A DNA stretch of 31,936 bases from the IMG/VR virus record IMGVR_UViG_3300025668_000032, positions 1 to 31,936 of that record; one strand, written 5' to 3'. The translations under genes and the position numbers were made by a program. The notes beneath the pieces were generated by a model. That model ran no database searches. It saw nothing but the letters and a program-made list of their open reading frames with translations, and had not been told where the DNA came from. Shown here in pieces: positions 10,001-17,926 of this stretch; the stretch's first letter is position 1, and every line of letters starts with the position of its first letter. The stretch comes from a virus.

Positions 10001-11699
10001 AATCTTTAGTGCATCTGGTGGTTCTAATGAGATTGATGCTTTCCGTACTGGTTCTATTTTAAGCATTGGTGCTGACGCAGGAACTACAACTATCAATAAC
10101 AGTCTCTATGTCAAGGCATCCGAAAGAGTTGATGGAAACATCACACTGTTTGGTGGTCTCTCTGCTGGTGAATTAACAGCAACTAGAGGTATCTTTGGCA
10201 CTACTGTTCAGCAACACCCACTTGGCGGACTAGATGATTTAAACATTGACATCTACAAGCGTGTTGAAATCAATAAGACCATTGATGCTCAAGGTGCTGC
10301 AAACTGGGGTGGTGCTTCCTTTGTAGAAGATTCAACAACTGGTACGTACTATCTACCACTAAACCAACCAATTGGTGCTGCTGATCTAGCGATTGGCGAT
10401 CTAATCTTGGTTGACAGAGCACAGGTTGATGATCAAGTCAACTCTGAAATTCTAAGAGTAGTTGACATCATCAACCCATCTCTTATCACTGATCCTGAGG
10501 GTATTAGAGTCGAAGTTGAGAGAGCACAAGAGGGCACGTCTCTCAAACTTGATCACCCAGACAACTGCCCACTTGTCAAACTAACCAAGCAAGAGAACGT
10601 CAGTTTCACAACATCTGTTGTACCAAATGGTACTGCTGGTGATTCGGTATCTATTACGACCGCTGAATTTGGTGGATCGATTAATATTACTGATATCTTA
10701 AGACTATCTGACACTGAACTCTTTGATGTTACCGCTGTCTCTTCTGACACTAATAACATCCAAGCACTAAGAATTAATGATGGTGCAGAACCAACTGCAT
10801 TCACAGTCTTTGAAGTTCTTTCTACTACTGGTCAGACTACAATTGAAGGTCCAACCGAAGTTAGAAATGATATTCTGCTCACTGGTACTACATCAAATGA
10901 AGATAGAAAACTAACTATCACTGACGGCACCAATGTAACATTTGAAGTTGATGCTGCTGATGGTGACACTAAACTTGCTGGTGATCTATCTGTTGGTTCT
11001 GACTTTGATGAATTTGTAGTCAATGGTGACACTGGAACTCTAACAATGAAGGGTGGTGACATCCTTGTTAAGGATGATACTGGTGCTAACAATAGACTAC
11101 AGTTTGTCAATGGTAACGGCAATCTAACAATTGCTGGTGTTATTGAGACACAGGGAACGGGAACTAACCTCTTTGCAGGTGATGTTGAGTTGAATGGTGG
11201 TGATCTTACCGTCAACGACGGAAGCACTTTGAGATTCGGTGTAAATAACAATGGAACAATTGATCTAGGTGGAATTGATGGTTACTTCGGTGCTACTGGT
11301 GCTAGAAGATGGGAATATGTCTCAACAGTTTCTGGTGATGCTGGTGTAGTTGCATCTAACATCAATCTCTTTGTTAAGGCATCTTCCAACCTCGTTCTTA
11401 AGTTACCTACTAATGCGGTAACTGGTGATATGATCAGAGTTGTTGATATTGGTGGCGCTCTAACGTATAATGTTAGAATGATTTTCAGAGCACCTGATGG
11501 TATCCCTATCGCTGGTGATTCTACCAATACCTCCAATGCAATTGCTGGTGTAAACCTCTCTGGTTATGATGGTGGTGAATTGATTGTTACTACACCAAAT
11601 GCTGCATTTGGTCTTGTATATGCTGGAGCAACACTCAACGGTGGGCAACCATCTGGCATCCCAAGCAACCTACAAGGTTGGTGGTTAATGGAAATCTAA
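1047..11699 (+). CDS. Giant virion structural protein (3,550 residues), probable tail-fibre/baseplate-associated
   Basis: One uninterrupted frame fills a third of the window. The N-terminal ~560 residues read like a parallel beta-helix, with short strand-turn repeats rich in N, G, S and T (for example CSIRSTWGICGIWANGL near 399 and SGGDMSITNSNSNFGN near 508). Residues ~714-1300 contain four related helical modules with the core C-x-R-D-[IVL]-G-x-[IV]-x-D-A and [F]GGN (Cys near 760, 889, 1028 and 1252), plus four shorter C-x-x-V helices (near 1128, 1174, 1211, 1445). From ~2380 to the end it becomes beta-repeat sequence rich in D, G, N and T, typical of fibre shafts, ending in GWWLMEI. There is no signal peptide, membrane segment or S74-type chaperone. 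Very large structural proteins of this kind are known in marine T4-like phages, but their exact place in the virion is uncertain. A late promoter precedes it. Confidence 0.8.
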   Translation: MPLTRLDNLITSKTGKYLYVSPDDFNASDELNNRGNSPVRPFKSIQRAFLEVARYSYLPGVDNDRFDQFTIMLMPGEHFIDNRPGVVDTSVIDVFGFDDTNNEWTDNSILDLSNPDNIFYKFNNTEGGAIIPRGTSLVGYDLRRTMVKPLYVPDPADSREKRSAIFNVTGGCYFWQFTIKDGETTSLSPLYNPNAAVPSGEVYYSKDDFTKKTAPNYSHHKLTVFEYADKEELQLLYRKIAKAFSAFQPTIDDPGEFDVRVQENRIVGPLSDSRAIESLQFDDATSDPSIPGSNVRVTVTTKIDHGYFAGQSVAVLNTEIDDKLEGTFNIASIDPTDGRKFTYFVFGEVVSTIGPGSNAGASGIQPGDVLDITSSPALGQNALTLAEVDSVESASPYVFNCSIRSTWGICGIWANGLKATGFKSMVIAQYTGVSLQKDDRAFIRYDEFSNTFNQASLKDAFDSIPYHTKGDSFWKDEWRNFHVRASEDAFIQNVSIFAVGFADHFLMESGGDMSITNSNSNFGNTSLHAIGHKGFAFNSDKGGYIDSIIPPQQIETTDKKINYYPFNIPATLTGVEGIQTESFGNLVYNDTRLYLDSNDDALLPSKRPAVSIDGYRLGARQNEKIFVKLEKAYDGDDQEYSAEIEPAGFIKYIAKPDILAPSGGTIDNLALDSANLIEANRTFFQEEVFGYVLEKYPYLQNISYVNPGLDPDSNRYFDARNLILSNRDEIINTAYDSMYTAFGPAGENNAQFLAGNDETKCKRDIGHIVDAIAEDLRDGGNSNIINATKFYFNADGSPLANGLVGEERFAIFAFKRARDLCKLAIANLLTVTDATVTIDASNVVDPAGRYKDSRNLILANKSDIIDAAIAAINAYNPTFVYPGGSDTKCRRDLGLIVDAVAQDLWFGGNEYSIAAIQEYFDNNALTAGGVDGEVSETIIALYKLQDQMNLAVNNQLASTDLTVTLDQTGDPAIVSDTHANAFETITENKKFIAKEAYERMKDVYSNTQYSWNPQGTLGWTPRPGTTEQDCLDDVYNVVDEILYNLKFGGNHKAYDAAEVYVTNQFNGEAITSFLDEERDEAARVFTEAKSVALDVMRNITVIPTNWTPTGDSVQTKDLTQIIDPNNPTCSSVEAALDTLFGIVLQGIGTDAGVGNLGGITRTVPAQPTTYVEGNCSDVLGGIDNLVGLMIDALYAGNLDGVPAVDNGNWDCANVRGTIHTLTDIIVDAIDAGSLTGLPDVSSGAFIANAQISKCYRDVGIITDAVINDLRFGGNLNTIQAGEAYFIGNNLEYIDGEKNETLDAWDAIRHLAISALRNHTTQVNGCALTNGSAIVDVGSNTGLTIGMRVQQYDPNDFTSDAQLIGGSTPITTNIPENTFIKKKIGSTQIELGVENARLNSGATVPVQGPGGSNITLYFTLEKGQWADTLPTTDLTISTSNAGYPECDSVASAVDTLIDNITTIINNGIGSVDLVEATATSFDYATRATVFTIDIDGTGGANPHKFETGTAVRLVPRPRWDSEAQKYVEVDKRLVRLPNGFETNRTYYVIAPGRKTAPYDYSGAALFNGSDQTKLMLAETRANAAAGIYLYSSESDTIDENVEIDMYKFVLDEKYDLDTYKCQLDVAVAGGTAVTGGIVANIAHIFDVPNASTTPQRVFFRQINDSTPLPLLAANLQGDNASANSSDSTAGVADDNGRLNPEFEFYTRYVVSLDKPNKVFCIYKTHADAINDTNRITFQQLSDAQFVAYANKAQTPFAFDPRGQEYSNSETGRWYIKVKDTSSTSDQSIYRESILWRIGRNSDVRTSPDPKTNDSFYKRQEDDRDKDDRTYKIRYVIPNYLEGVRDPINGFVLKTRTDSTRRLRPQRILLKPAPGNFKSDAFFQNDRNPGERIGWTSNEIIQNLGTINNAYDPYRRDTTGAGVDYRKRITTDNNVTMTVQSGRLRDVDGDRYLELNVYDYEPNPEIPALNGSSFRTVKITAPQGGFFEVNKAIGSGVPSDPHYIQWSGFSSGSAYVHAYTQVGSDHYLIIKGDVIDGNLIYSPYTNTRFQQGGIYADLLDDPDMGKSLPLKRLIEKGEDDLFYKQNGAPVYTVTPGDIIKEDGSENRYVVASVEDSGEIDDTFYIFDIETLQRRIPNQQDGIYYLTAIRGNISPLPLGAGNQNNFRNFKFSQPISYLYPQNYKNDPYWFTHAGTTNSEKAFAQGLIDPPATYSAADNYVHGLVRTNDSKSSMTKETIVDLIDTPAFNRNTYTGDNAIVAQEGNASAGAEDRQISLAGDSEVFVDQKWYVELRRPSIARAGNHTFEYLGFGPGNYSTGLPARQEIVLTATQDYYAQAKRQDGGIVFYTGINSNGELYIGNRKINAITGEEEFLERAALIDSDDDEDDISSLVTTFEVPVTFNQNITVNGGEGELVSNFNSPITINVNNSDLTLQDSPLIILSNVDTENPDGSKNDPTLDRTTFVPRQSGDIFIGKNEVKAALFHLNARKNGQSYRFQTHTTLELGGPTPTNVTPNQSSLYTAGLGGTALASKQNVKYGSSGAFVLPQDGDVLLKGGSVERSGSLGWIYANYFTPIANGEIFNIEFNGTTTVKITWNIVNSVQVTNASLGLRETSAIRIENFYPVGTLNGTFNIDANVVIGGVQIPFDPTDSFCYITVGESISGVSYDNDGDGSLDAPTTNPTWANLVSNAGTPINGSTPAPTMQFSTANWKEVGVLGGEALRTKTETIGDYRLGINTVAASAHTAYETAFVDVHTDPKANLDVVGTAWITGRTINNYLNEPSGSLIGKTATGERNAFWVGGDRDNPDATATLRVATDLQRVGINVSSSDAILNKTFVVDGDVRFTQTLTIDNGVIDTPSNTFTLAPSTATVDLFPEAVTLSIANAYDDATQQSINIGNNAPSQILKFGDEATNSLLYIHSKSQNSVIDIGTVASDVAYNSQIFMGGAFANPNSLFNIRNARLKVDGDIQLGTPSTGVTKMYSFTPKLEIFSASGGSNEIDAFRTGSILSIGADAGTTTINNSLYVKASERVDGNITLFGGLSAGELTATRGIFGTTVQQHPLGGLDDLNIDIYKRVEINKTIDAQGAANWGGASFVEDSTTGTYYLPLNQPIGAADLAIGDLILVDRAQVDDQVNSEILRVVDIINPSLITDPEGIRVEVERAQEGTSLKLDHPDNCPLVKLTKQENVSFTTSVVPNGTAGDSVSITTAEFGGSINITDILRLSDTELFDVTAVSSDTNNIQALRINDGAEPTAFTVFEVLSTTGQTTIEGPTEVRNDILLTGTTSNEDRKLTITDGTNVTFEVDAADGDTKLAGDLSVGSDFDEFVVNGDTGTLTMKGGDILVKDDTGANNRLQFVNGNGNLTIAGVIETQGTGTNLFAGDVELNGGDLTVNDGSTLRFGVNNNGTIDLGGIDGYFGATGARRWEYVSTVSGDAGVVASNINLFVKASSNLVLKLPTNAVTGDMIRVVDIGGALTYNVRMIFRAPDGIPIAGDSTNTSNAIAGVNLSGYDGGELIVTTPNAAFGLVYAGATLNGGQPSGIPSNLQGWWLMEI

Positions 11700-11747
11700 T
11701 TCCATATATTCTGAAAAAATTTTTCCACGGAAAATAGACGAAAAAAG

Positions 11748-12986
11748 ATGGCAACTTACGGACTACTAAAAACGATGAAAGCCGCCGCCATGGGCACTAT
11801 CATGCCATGGGGCGGCGACTTGACTGCTATTCCTGCAGGATGGTTGATTTGTAATGGTCAGAGATTAGAAGCGGGTGATTATCCACTTCTTACTCAGATG
11901 ATTGGTGGAAATTATGGTGATGATGGACTTACGGGAACATTTCCAAATTATGGTGGTGGTATTTTCTTGCCTAATATCAATCAACGTGCTCTGATAGATA
12001 TCGAAGCATCATATTTTGATAATAGTAATGATACTGATACTACCGAGGCACTTGCTGCTTTGGTTGAGACTGGTGGAACACAAAGTCTAATTGGCGAAAA
12101 TTTTGATAATGGTACAGATGATGCACCTAGTGTTTATACAGATATTGAATTTGACTATACGCCAGAAAACGATTTTAGTGGAAAGTTAACTGGTGCTGCA
12201 TTAAATGATACATTTGGTGCCAAGACCGTATATGTTTCATCTAGAAAGTTAGGAAGAAGACATACAGGAATTCATAGTCACACTACAACATTTGATACCA
12301 TTTATCAAGGTGGTAGTAGTGGAACAAAACCTGGAGCAGGTGTTTCTACTTGGGGTGAAATTAATTACCGTGTTTCTCGTGCTGACTTTGACGAACTTGA
12401 TTATGGTAAAGTTCAAGCACAGTTAGAAATTCAGTATACTAACCAGCAAGGATTTGGTGGCGGACAACCTGGAGTTTTTATTTGCAATGTTGGCGGTGAA
12501 AACCCAACATTTAACCTAAAAGCAAACCAAGTTCAAGGTTCTCCTATTGCTAATTGGTTTGGGGATCAAAGTTTTATGATTACCAATAATTCCGTTCCAG
12601 GGTTTTCAATGGATGAGCAATTTTCTAATGGAGATACTCTGTTGTATATGTCAGGTGGTGGTACTTCAGAAATCCCACAGCGAAATTGGGATCCTGGTGG
12701 TTCTAATAGTGGAGATTCTGTTGATTTTACTAAAACTTTATTTAATAGAGATGCAATTGATTTTAACCAAACCGTAGATGTTCCTGGGCAAGATCTTGTT
12801 ATTCAATCTCACTCACATGAACCATTTGAAGTTTTCTTTGATATTGCAAATCTTAGATTACCAAATACAGTAAATGTTAATGTAATTTCAAATGTTGTCC
12901 CAGACAATATTTCTGATGCATTTAATATTAATGTTGCCCCAGCAACACCAGCACTAATCTGTTTGTACATTATCAGAGCATACTAA
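11748..12986 (+). CDS. Tail-collar fibre protein with two HxH motifs (collar protein 1)
   Basis: This 412-residue protein has a phage tail-collar domain at residues ~15-90: GTIMPWGGDL, then IPAGWLICNGQRL, DYPLLTQMIGGNYG and the closing FLPNINQRALI. The collar domain is found in short tail fibres and many receptor-binding fibres. Two HxH motifs (H176/H178 in GIHSH and H355/H357 in SHSHE) resemble the metal-binding HxH of T4 gp12 and gp37. The rest is beta-rich and Asn/Gly-rich, ending in the hydrophobic LYIIRAY. It begins 48 bases after the giant gene without a clear promoter, and its TAA overlaps the next ATG by one base (TAATG), so the two are translationally coupled. Confidence 0.85.
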   Translation: MATYGLLKTMKAAAMGTIMPWGGDLTAIPAGWLICNGQRLEAGDYPLLTQMIGGNYGDDGLTGTFPNYGGGIFLPNINQRALIDIEASYFDNSNDTDTTEALAALVETGGTQSLIGENFDNGTDDAPSVYTDIEFDYTPENDFSGKLTGAALNDTFGAKTVYVSSRKLGRRHTGIHSHTTTFDTIYQGGSSGTKPGAGVSTWGEINYRVSRADFDELDYGKVQAQLEIQYTNQQGFGGGQPGVFICNVGGENPTFNLKANQVQGSPIANWFGDQSFMITNNSVPGFSMDEQFSNGDTLLYMSGGGTSEIPQRNWDPGGSNSGDSVDFTKTLFNRDAIDFNQTVDVPGQDLVIQSHSHEPFEVFFDIANLRLPNTVNVNVISNVVPDNISDAFNINVAPATPALICLYIIRAY

Positions 12987-13858
12987 TGGCAAATTACGCA
13001 AGAGAAAGAGGAAAATACGGCGGAATTGTAGGAAGTATTCAAGTCTTTACTACAACGTTGCCATTAGCAAACGACCCTAGCGACTCTAATTGGAAATCAA
13101 AAATTCCTGCAGGTTTTTTGCGATGTGATGGATCAGTTCTGGCAGCATCTTTATATCCAGAACTTGCTGCTCTTCTTGGAACTGGTGATGCGTCTAAATT
13201 TAAAAAACCAGAGCAATCATTAACAGAAGAGCAATTCCAGTTACCTGATCTTGGATCTAAGTATTTAAAACCTGGACTAGCAACTGGTACATATACGGAC
13301 CTAACTTTGCTTCAAACAGCAACAGAAAATTTTGCTGGTAAATCTAGAGTTGGTGCTGAAGTTATCGTTACTTCAAACATTGGAAGTTCTGATACTATTA
13401 GTTACACTGGAAACTTTACAGTTACTGGACAAAATAATATTGATTTGTTAGGTAACTCGAAATTTACACCACCAGAGGATAAGTTAACGTCACAAACTAT
13501 TCTTGATCAGCAGTCATTCCAAGCACATGGTCATGCTGCAAACCAAAAAGTTTTGAACTATACAGGAAACTTTAAAGTTGGTGCAGACGGTAAAGGTGAT
13601 GGTACTTTGAATGTATTTGCTGGACATTCTTTTGAAACTTCGGGAAATCCTACAAATACTGCTACTTCTACACATGCACATAAAGTAGATTGGCCTATTT
13701 CTACAGATTATAGTAATAACTTTGCTTTTTCTTTTCCAACATTTAACGTACCAGCAGATAATATACAGACTACTATTAATGTAGCAACAAAGACAGTAAC
13801 AGAACTACCAGAAAGTATTCAACCTTTTATTTTGGTTGAGTATATTATCAAATTCTAA
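12986..13858 (+). CDS. Tail-collar-like fibre protein with two HxH motifs (collar protein 2)
   Basis: The 290-residue protein carries a shorter, more diverged collar domain: KIPAGFLRCDGSVLAASLY near 39-57 and FQLPDLGSKYLKP near 84-96. It has two HxH motifs (H181/H183 in AHGHA and H230/H232 in THAHK) at spacing comparable to the neighbouring collar proteins. Its C-terminus, ILVEYIIKF, matches the hydrophobic ends of collar proteins 1 and 3 (YIIRAY, YIIKAY), which suggests a shared trimerisation or docking end. It starts at the ATG of a TAATG overlap with the preceding gene. It is probably a structural fibre subunit related to its neighbour by old duplication. Confidence 0.75.
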   Translation: MANYARERGKYGGIVGSIQVFTTTLPLANDPSDSNWKSKIPAGFLRCDGSVLAASLYPELAALLGTGDASKFKKPEQSLTEEQFQLPDLGSKYLKPGLATGTYTDLTLLQTATENFAGKSRVGAEVIVTSNIGSSDTISYTGNFTVTGQNNIDLLGNSKFTPPEDKLTSQTILDQQSFQAHGHAANQKVLNYTGNFKVGADGKGDGTLNVFAGHSFETSGNPTNTATSTHAHKVDWPISTDYSNNFAFSFPTFNVPADNIQTTINVATKTVTELPESIQPFILVEYIIKF

Positions 13859-13859
13859 A

Positions 13860-15944
13860 ATGGCAGAATTAATTTATACACTAATACCTGGATCCACTGG
13901 TTTTGATTTTACAGGAGTTAATGATTACCTGGATGGATGTGCCATTTATAATAATTGTTATGGTGTCTCTGGTGCTTGCGGAACAGGTGAATTGGGTGGA
14001 TTTTCTACTAATACTGGTGGAAAATGTTTAAGTTTTGGTACATTTAATAGTTCGTTTTACGTTGTTAACCGCACAGCGCAGTGGATCATGAATACTACCT
14101 CTATGGAGTATATGATCATTGATGTCATTGTTGGTGATGACTCTAATGGCGGAGAACGACCTAATAATTTTGGAGAGTCATTGTATATCAAGTGCTCTAG
14201 TGGAGGTAGTACAGCAGCAAACTTAGTTGCATATTCTGGTAAGGATGGTGGATATACATTCCCAGTTGTTCAGGGTGGTGGAACTTGGTTTACTACAACT
14301 GTGCAAATTCCCGCTACAAATCGTGGATTATTTATTTGGCAGATGTATGCATATAGTGTTCAGCAACCAGAATTTGATGGTAGTGGTGGCATATATGCTA
14401 ATAATGTAAATGCTGGAGACAGATATGGCATTTCGCGAATAAGAATTTACGGTGAAGTTCCTACTCATATTCAATACTTTAGAGGAAATGATGAGTCGGA
14501 AGATTGTGATATTTTCCCTGGAGATCCAGTAACTTTTTCTTGGAGCACTGCGTTAGGCAACTTTGCAGGTGCTACGAGTGGAGAAATTGTTACTATGCCA
14601 GGTAATGGAGCATTCTATACTATTCCTGCTGCTGATTTATTGAATGGTACTTACACATTAAATCCTGGTCCAACATCTGAGCAAATATATCGATTAAAAG
14701 TTCAAGGAAATTCTGGAGAGTTGACACGAGACTTAACGGTCAAAATGTTGTCTCCTGATAGTGATCCAGACACCTTTGCATTTGATAGTGTCTCTAATGC
14801 CGAACTCTCTACTTCATATAGTAGTAATACTATAACTATTAGTGGTCTTGAGACATCTGTGATTCTTACTGCTACAAATGGTGCTGAAACATCAGTGAAT
14901 GGAGGAGTTTTTAACACATCAAGTAAAACTGTTAGTAATAACAGCACTGTACAAGTGAGGATGACATCCTCAGCAAATTTTGCGACAAAGAAAACAACTT
15001 CTGTTAGTGTTGGTAGTGCTTCTACTTCTTGGAGTATTACTACAAAATCTGAACCAGCACAAATTCCAAACATATTTTCATTTAATGATGTAACTGATGC
15101 TCCTGTAAATGTTATCGTAACTAGTAATGAAGTAACTATTACTGGCATTACGCAACCAGTAACAGTTTCATCGCCATCTAATGTTATATCGGGATTTGAG
15201 AGTCAAGTAAATGGTGGTGCATGGAGTGCTGATGTTAAAACAATTGAAAATGGTGGTAAGTTGCGATTACGTTTGAATACTACTTCAATTGCACTTGGAG
15301 ACACTCAAACTACCAGCGTGGTAGTAGGTGGCGGTGCATCTGTTTCTTGGAGTGTAACTAATCAAACAACTGCTGATAGTAGTCCTAATTACTTTGAATT
15401 TAATGATGCACTAGATCAAGCTGCTTCTACACCAATTAACAGTAATTCTGTTACAATTACAGGTATTAACGTAAATACCACAGTTACTGCTACCAATGGC
15501 GCATTGATATCTATTGCAGGGGGTGCATACAATAGCAGTCCTCAAACTATAACAAACGGTCAATCTTTATCTGTTCGTTTAACATCTAGTCCTGATCCTG
15601 GTGGTGAAGTAGAAACTGATGTTACTGTGGGTAACTTACCATTAGAAAAATTAACAACAACATGGAAAGTTGTTACTACAACTTCTGGCGACACTACACC
15701 AGATGCTTTCTATTTTATTGATAAAGATGATCAAGTCCCTAATACATATGTTGAGAGTAACACTGTTTTAATTCAAGGTATCACATCACCATCTTCATTC
15801 ACAGTTACTAATGGTCAAGCATCTATTAATGGAGGTGCTTGGGCATTTACAGGTAATGTAAGTAATGGAGATGTGGTAAAACTGAGAATGCTTACTCCAT
15901 CTACTGTAGGCACAGATAAAAGCGTTAGTATCACAATAGGATAA
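13860..15944 (+). CDS. Ig-like repeat adhesin paralogue A (694 residues)
   Basis: The head (residues 1-200) has Cys pairs and a beta-sandwich-like sequence with CLSFGTFNSS, GESLYIKCSSGG and YGISRIRIYG, which recalls jelly-roll or reelin-type domains. A linker Ig-like domain begins at IQYFRGNDESEDCDIFPGDP (~203). Four tandem modules of about 80-105 residues follow, starting near 305, 402, 508 and 614, each with F-x-F near its start, VTITG, a NGG turn and a [LV]R[LM] strand. The first three close with [ST]-W-x-[IV]-x-[TN], but the fourth stops at SITIG. The start at 13860 (MAEL) fits the neighbours better than an in-frame ATG 24 bases upstream. The gene ends in a TAATG overlap. It is likely a host-binding or decorative virion protein; the function is inferred. 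Confidence 0.75.
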   Translation: MAELIYTLIPGSTGFDFTGVNDYLDGCAIYNNCYGVSGACGTGELGGFSTNTGGKCLSFGTFNSSFYVVNRTAQWIMNTTSMEYMIIDVIVGDDSNGGERPNNFGESLYIKCSSGGSTAANLVAYSGKDGGYTFPVVQGGGTWFTTTVQIPATNRGLFIWQMYAYSVQQPEFDGSGGIYANNVNAGDRYGISRIRIYGEVPTHIQYFRGNDESEDCDIFPGDPVTFSWSTALGNFAGATSGEIVTMPGNGAFYTIPAADLLNGTYTLNPGPTSEQIYRLKVQGNSGELTRDLTVKMLSPDSDPDTFAFDSVSNAELSTSYSSNTITISGLETSVILTATNGAETSVNGGVFNTSSKTVSNNSTVQVRMTSSANFATKKTTSVSVGSASTSWSITTKSEPAQIPNIFSFNDVTDAPVNVIVTSNEVTITGITQPVTVSSPSNVISGFESQVNGGAWSADVKTIENGGKLRLRLNTTSIALGDTQTTSVVVGGGASVSWSVTNQTTADSSPNYFEFNDALDQAASTPINSNSVTITGINVNTTVTATNGALISIAGGAYNSSPQTITNGQSLSVRLTSSPDPGGEVETDVTVGNLPLEKLTTTWKVVTTTSGDTTPDAFYFIDKDDQVPNTYVESNTVLIQGITSPSSFTVTNGQASINGGAWAFTGNVSNGDVVKLRMLTPSTVGTDKSVSITIG

Positions 15945-17926
15945 TGCCAGAAAACGTTAGTATTACATGGTCAACATCACAGTCTGGCGTTAGTAGCGGC
16001 GGATGGGTCACTTCGGATAATGGAAATGGACCAGGAACTAGAATTAGGTTTAACTTGGAAAGATCAGGTAACTGTGGTGGGTCTAACAATAGCACTCAAT
16101 CTGGCACAGCAACAGCGACTATTATTCCTGGACCTAATTATGAAATGTCAGTTGCACTTGCTGGAAGAGGTGAGGCACAAGATCCTGGTTTTGAAGCAAT
16201 TACATTGTCTGTTGCTGGTCCAGAAATTACTGGAGTAATTTATACTGCAGCAGCAGCAGGTGGTGGACAAGGATGTGGAACTGCTCCTGTGAATATTACA
16301 CAGAATCAACCTGGACCATTTTATCTTCCTGCAGGAACTACTAATACATTAACAGCAAGTTTTACAACACGAGACAGTTTATATCATGATGAGACTTGCT
16401 TTTATCAAATTGACTTGTCTTTTGAAGCAGTAGATCCTCCATCAAATATTCAATTTTTTAGAGCAAATGATCAATCACCAGATACAACTATTACTAGAGG
16501 TGATCCAGTTGTTTTAACATACAATACTCTATGGAATGGTCAGACATCAGCATTTACATGTTCTATTGATCAGGGAATTGGAGATGTAACTTTAATTCCT
16601 GGATGTACGATAGATTCAGGAACAATCAATCTTGTTCCACCACCAGAAGTTGACACCACGTATACTTTGTCAATGACAGGATCAACAGGTGCTTTAAGTT
16701 CAACTGTAGAAGTTCTCGTTATTCCTCCTGACAATGAAGCAGACCCTTTTACTTTTGAAAGCGTTTCAAATGCCGAATTGTTACAATCTTATGATTCAAA
16801 TGTGGTTACAATCACTGGATTGGAGGTGTGCCAAGAGGCATTTGCATCAAATGGTGCTGAAATGTCTGTAAATGGCGGTGCATTTTCTACTGCAACACAA
16901 ACAGTGTGTTCTGGAGATACTGTGCAGTTGAGGATGACATCTTCTCCTAATTATGTAACTAAGAAAACATCAACTTTAACTATTGGTATTACTACTGGTA
17001 ATTGGAATGTTACGACAAAAAGTTTAGGTAATAATGTTCCAAACGATTTTTCTTTTATTGATGTAGTTGATGCGCCAATTTTATCTTACGTTGAAAGCAA
17101 CGTTGTAACTATTACTGGTATTACGGGAGATACAACTGTAAGTTCTCCTAGCAATAATGATTTTGAATGTAGAGTAAATGGTGGCGCATGGACTAATTTA
17201 CCACAAACAATGACAAATGGACAAACTATACAGTTGCGAGTGTTTACCAGTGATGCTCTCGGTGAATTAAAAAGCACACAAATAACTGTTGGTGATGGTG
17301 CTGCTAGAACTTGGAATGTCACTAATGTTGCTATAGCTGATGATAGCCCAGACTTCTTTGATTTCTTTGACAAAATCAATCAACAACCCAGCGTACCAGT
17401 TGATAGTGAATATGTAACTATTACTGGTATTAATGTACCAACAAATATCGCATGTGATAATCCAAATGCTGACATTATTGTGTATAATCCAGTTAACGGT
17501 AATACTACATTATATGGACCTGCAACCACAATTGTTAATAATCAGCAAGTAAAAATTAGGTTGACATCTAGTCCTGACCCTGGTGGTGAGGTAAATACTA
17601 ATGTAACCATTGGAAATTCTCCACTTACACAACTTACTGATATCTGGAGAGTGTTTACCACAACTGATGGTGATTTGATACCAGATGCATTTTATTTTGT
17701 TGATAAAGATGATCAACCACCCAATACTTTAATCGTCAGTAATACTGTTCTTATTACTGGTATTACTGGCGCAGCACCAATGAACATCACAAATGGTGAA
17801 TTTAGATTAAATGGTGGTAATTGGGTATCAACTGGCGTTTTAAACAATGGTGATACGTTACAACTTAGAATCTTGACTGCGCCTACATTATCAACAGCAA
17901 AGACCATGAGTATTACGATAGGATAA
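15944..17926 (+). CDS. Ig-like repeat adhesin paralogue B (660 residues)
   Basis: This is the second member of a three-gene family. Its head (~1-165) differs from that of A: a beta-rich region with several Cys (SGNCGGSN, GQGCGTAP, ETCFYQID). The shared part starts at IQFFRANDQSPDTTITRGDP (~171) and is followed by four modules beginning near 267, 365, 469 and 580 that match modules 1-4 of A one by one. For example, module 3 carries SSPDPGGEV in both, and module 4 carries DAFYF-DKDDQ in both. It too stops at SITIG without the closing W strand. The start comes from TAATG coupling with A. Its N-terminal VSITWSTSQSG resembles the strand missing from A. It is probably a virion surface protein. Confidence 0.75.
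   Translation: MPENVSITWSTSQSGVSSGGWVTSDNGNGPGTRIRFNLERSGNCGGSNNSTQSGTATATIIPGPNYEMSVALAGRGEAQDPGFEAITLSVAGPEITGVIYTAAAAGGGQGCGTAPVNITQNQPGPFYLPAGTTNTLTASFTTRDSLYHDETCFYQIDLSFEAVDPPSNIQFFRANDQSPDTTITRGDPVVLTYNTLWNGQTSAFTCSIDQGIGDVTLIPGCTIDSGTINLVPPPEVDTTYTLSMTGSTGALSSTVEVLVIPPDNEADPFTFESVSNAELLQSYDSNVVTITGLEVCQEAFASNGAEMSVNGGAFSTATQTVCSGDTVQLRMTSSPNYVTKKTSTLTIGITTGNWNVTTKSLGNNVPNDFSFIDVVDAPILSYVESNVVTITGITGDTTVSSPSNNDFECRVNGGAWTNLPQTMTNGQTIQLRVFTSDALGELKSTQITVGDGAARTWNVTNVAIADDSPDFFDFFDKINQQPSVPVDSEYVTITGINVPTNIACDNPNADIIVYNPVNGNTTLYGPATTIVNNQQVKIRLTSSPDPGGEVNTNVTIGNSPLTQLTDIWRVFTTTDGDLIPDAFYFVDKDDQPPNTLIVSNTVLITGITGAAPMNITNGEFRLNGGNWVSTGVLNNGDTLQLRILTAPTLSTAKTMSITIG

Noticed and set aside
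10832-11251. Minus-strand open frame of 139 codons
   Set aside because: Antisense shadow of the beta-repeat end of the giant protein, with no independent coding signal.
11720-11735. TTTTC-CACG-GAAAA hairpin between the giant gene and collar protein 1
   Set aside because: Five weak A/T-rich pairs with no T-run; too weak to call a terminator or regulatory site.
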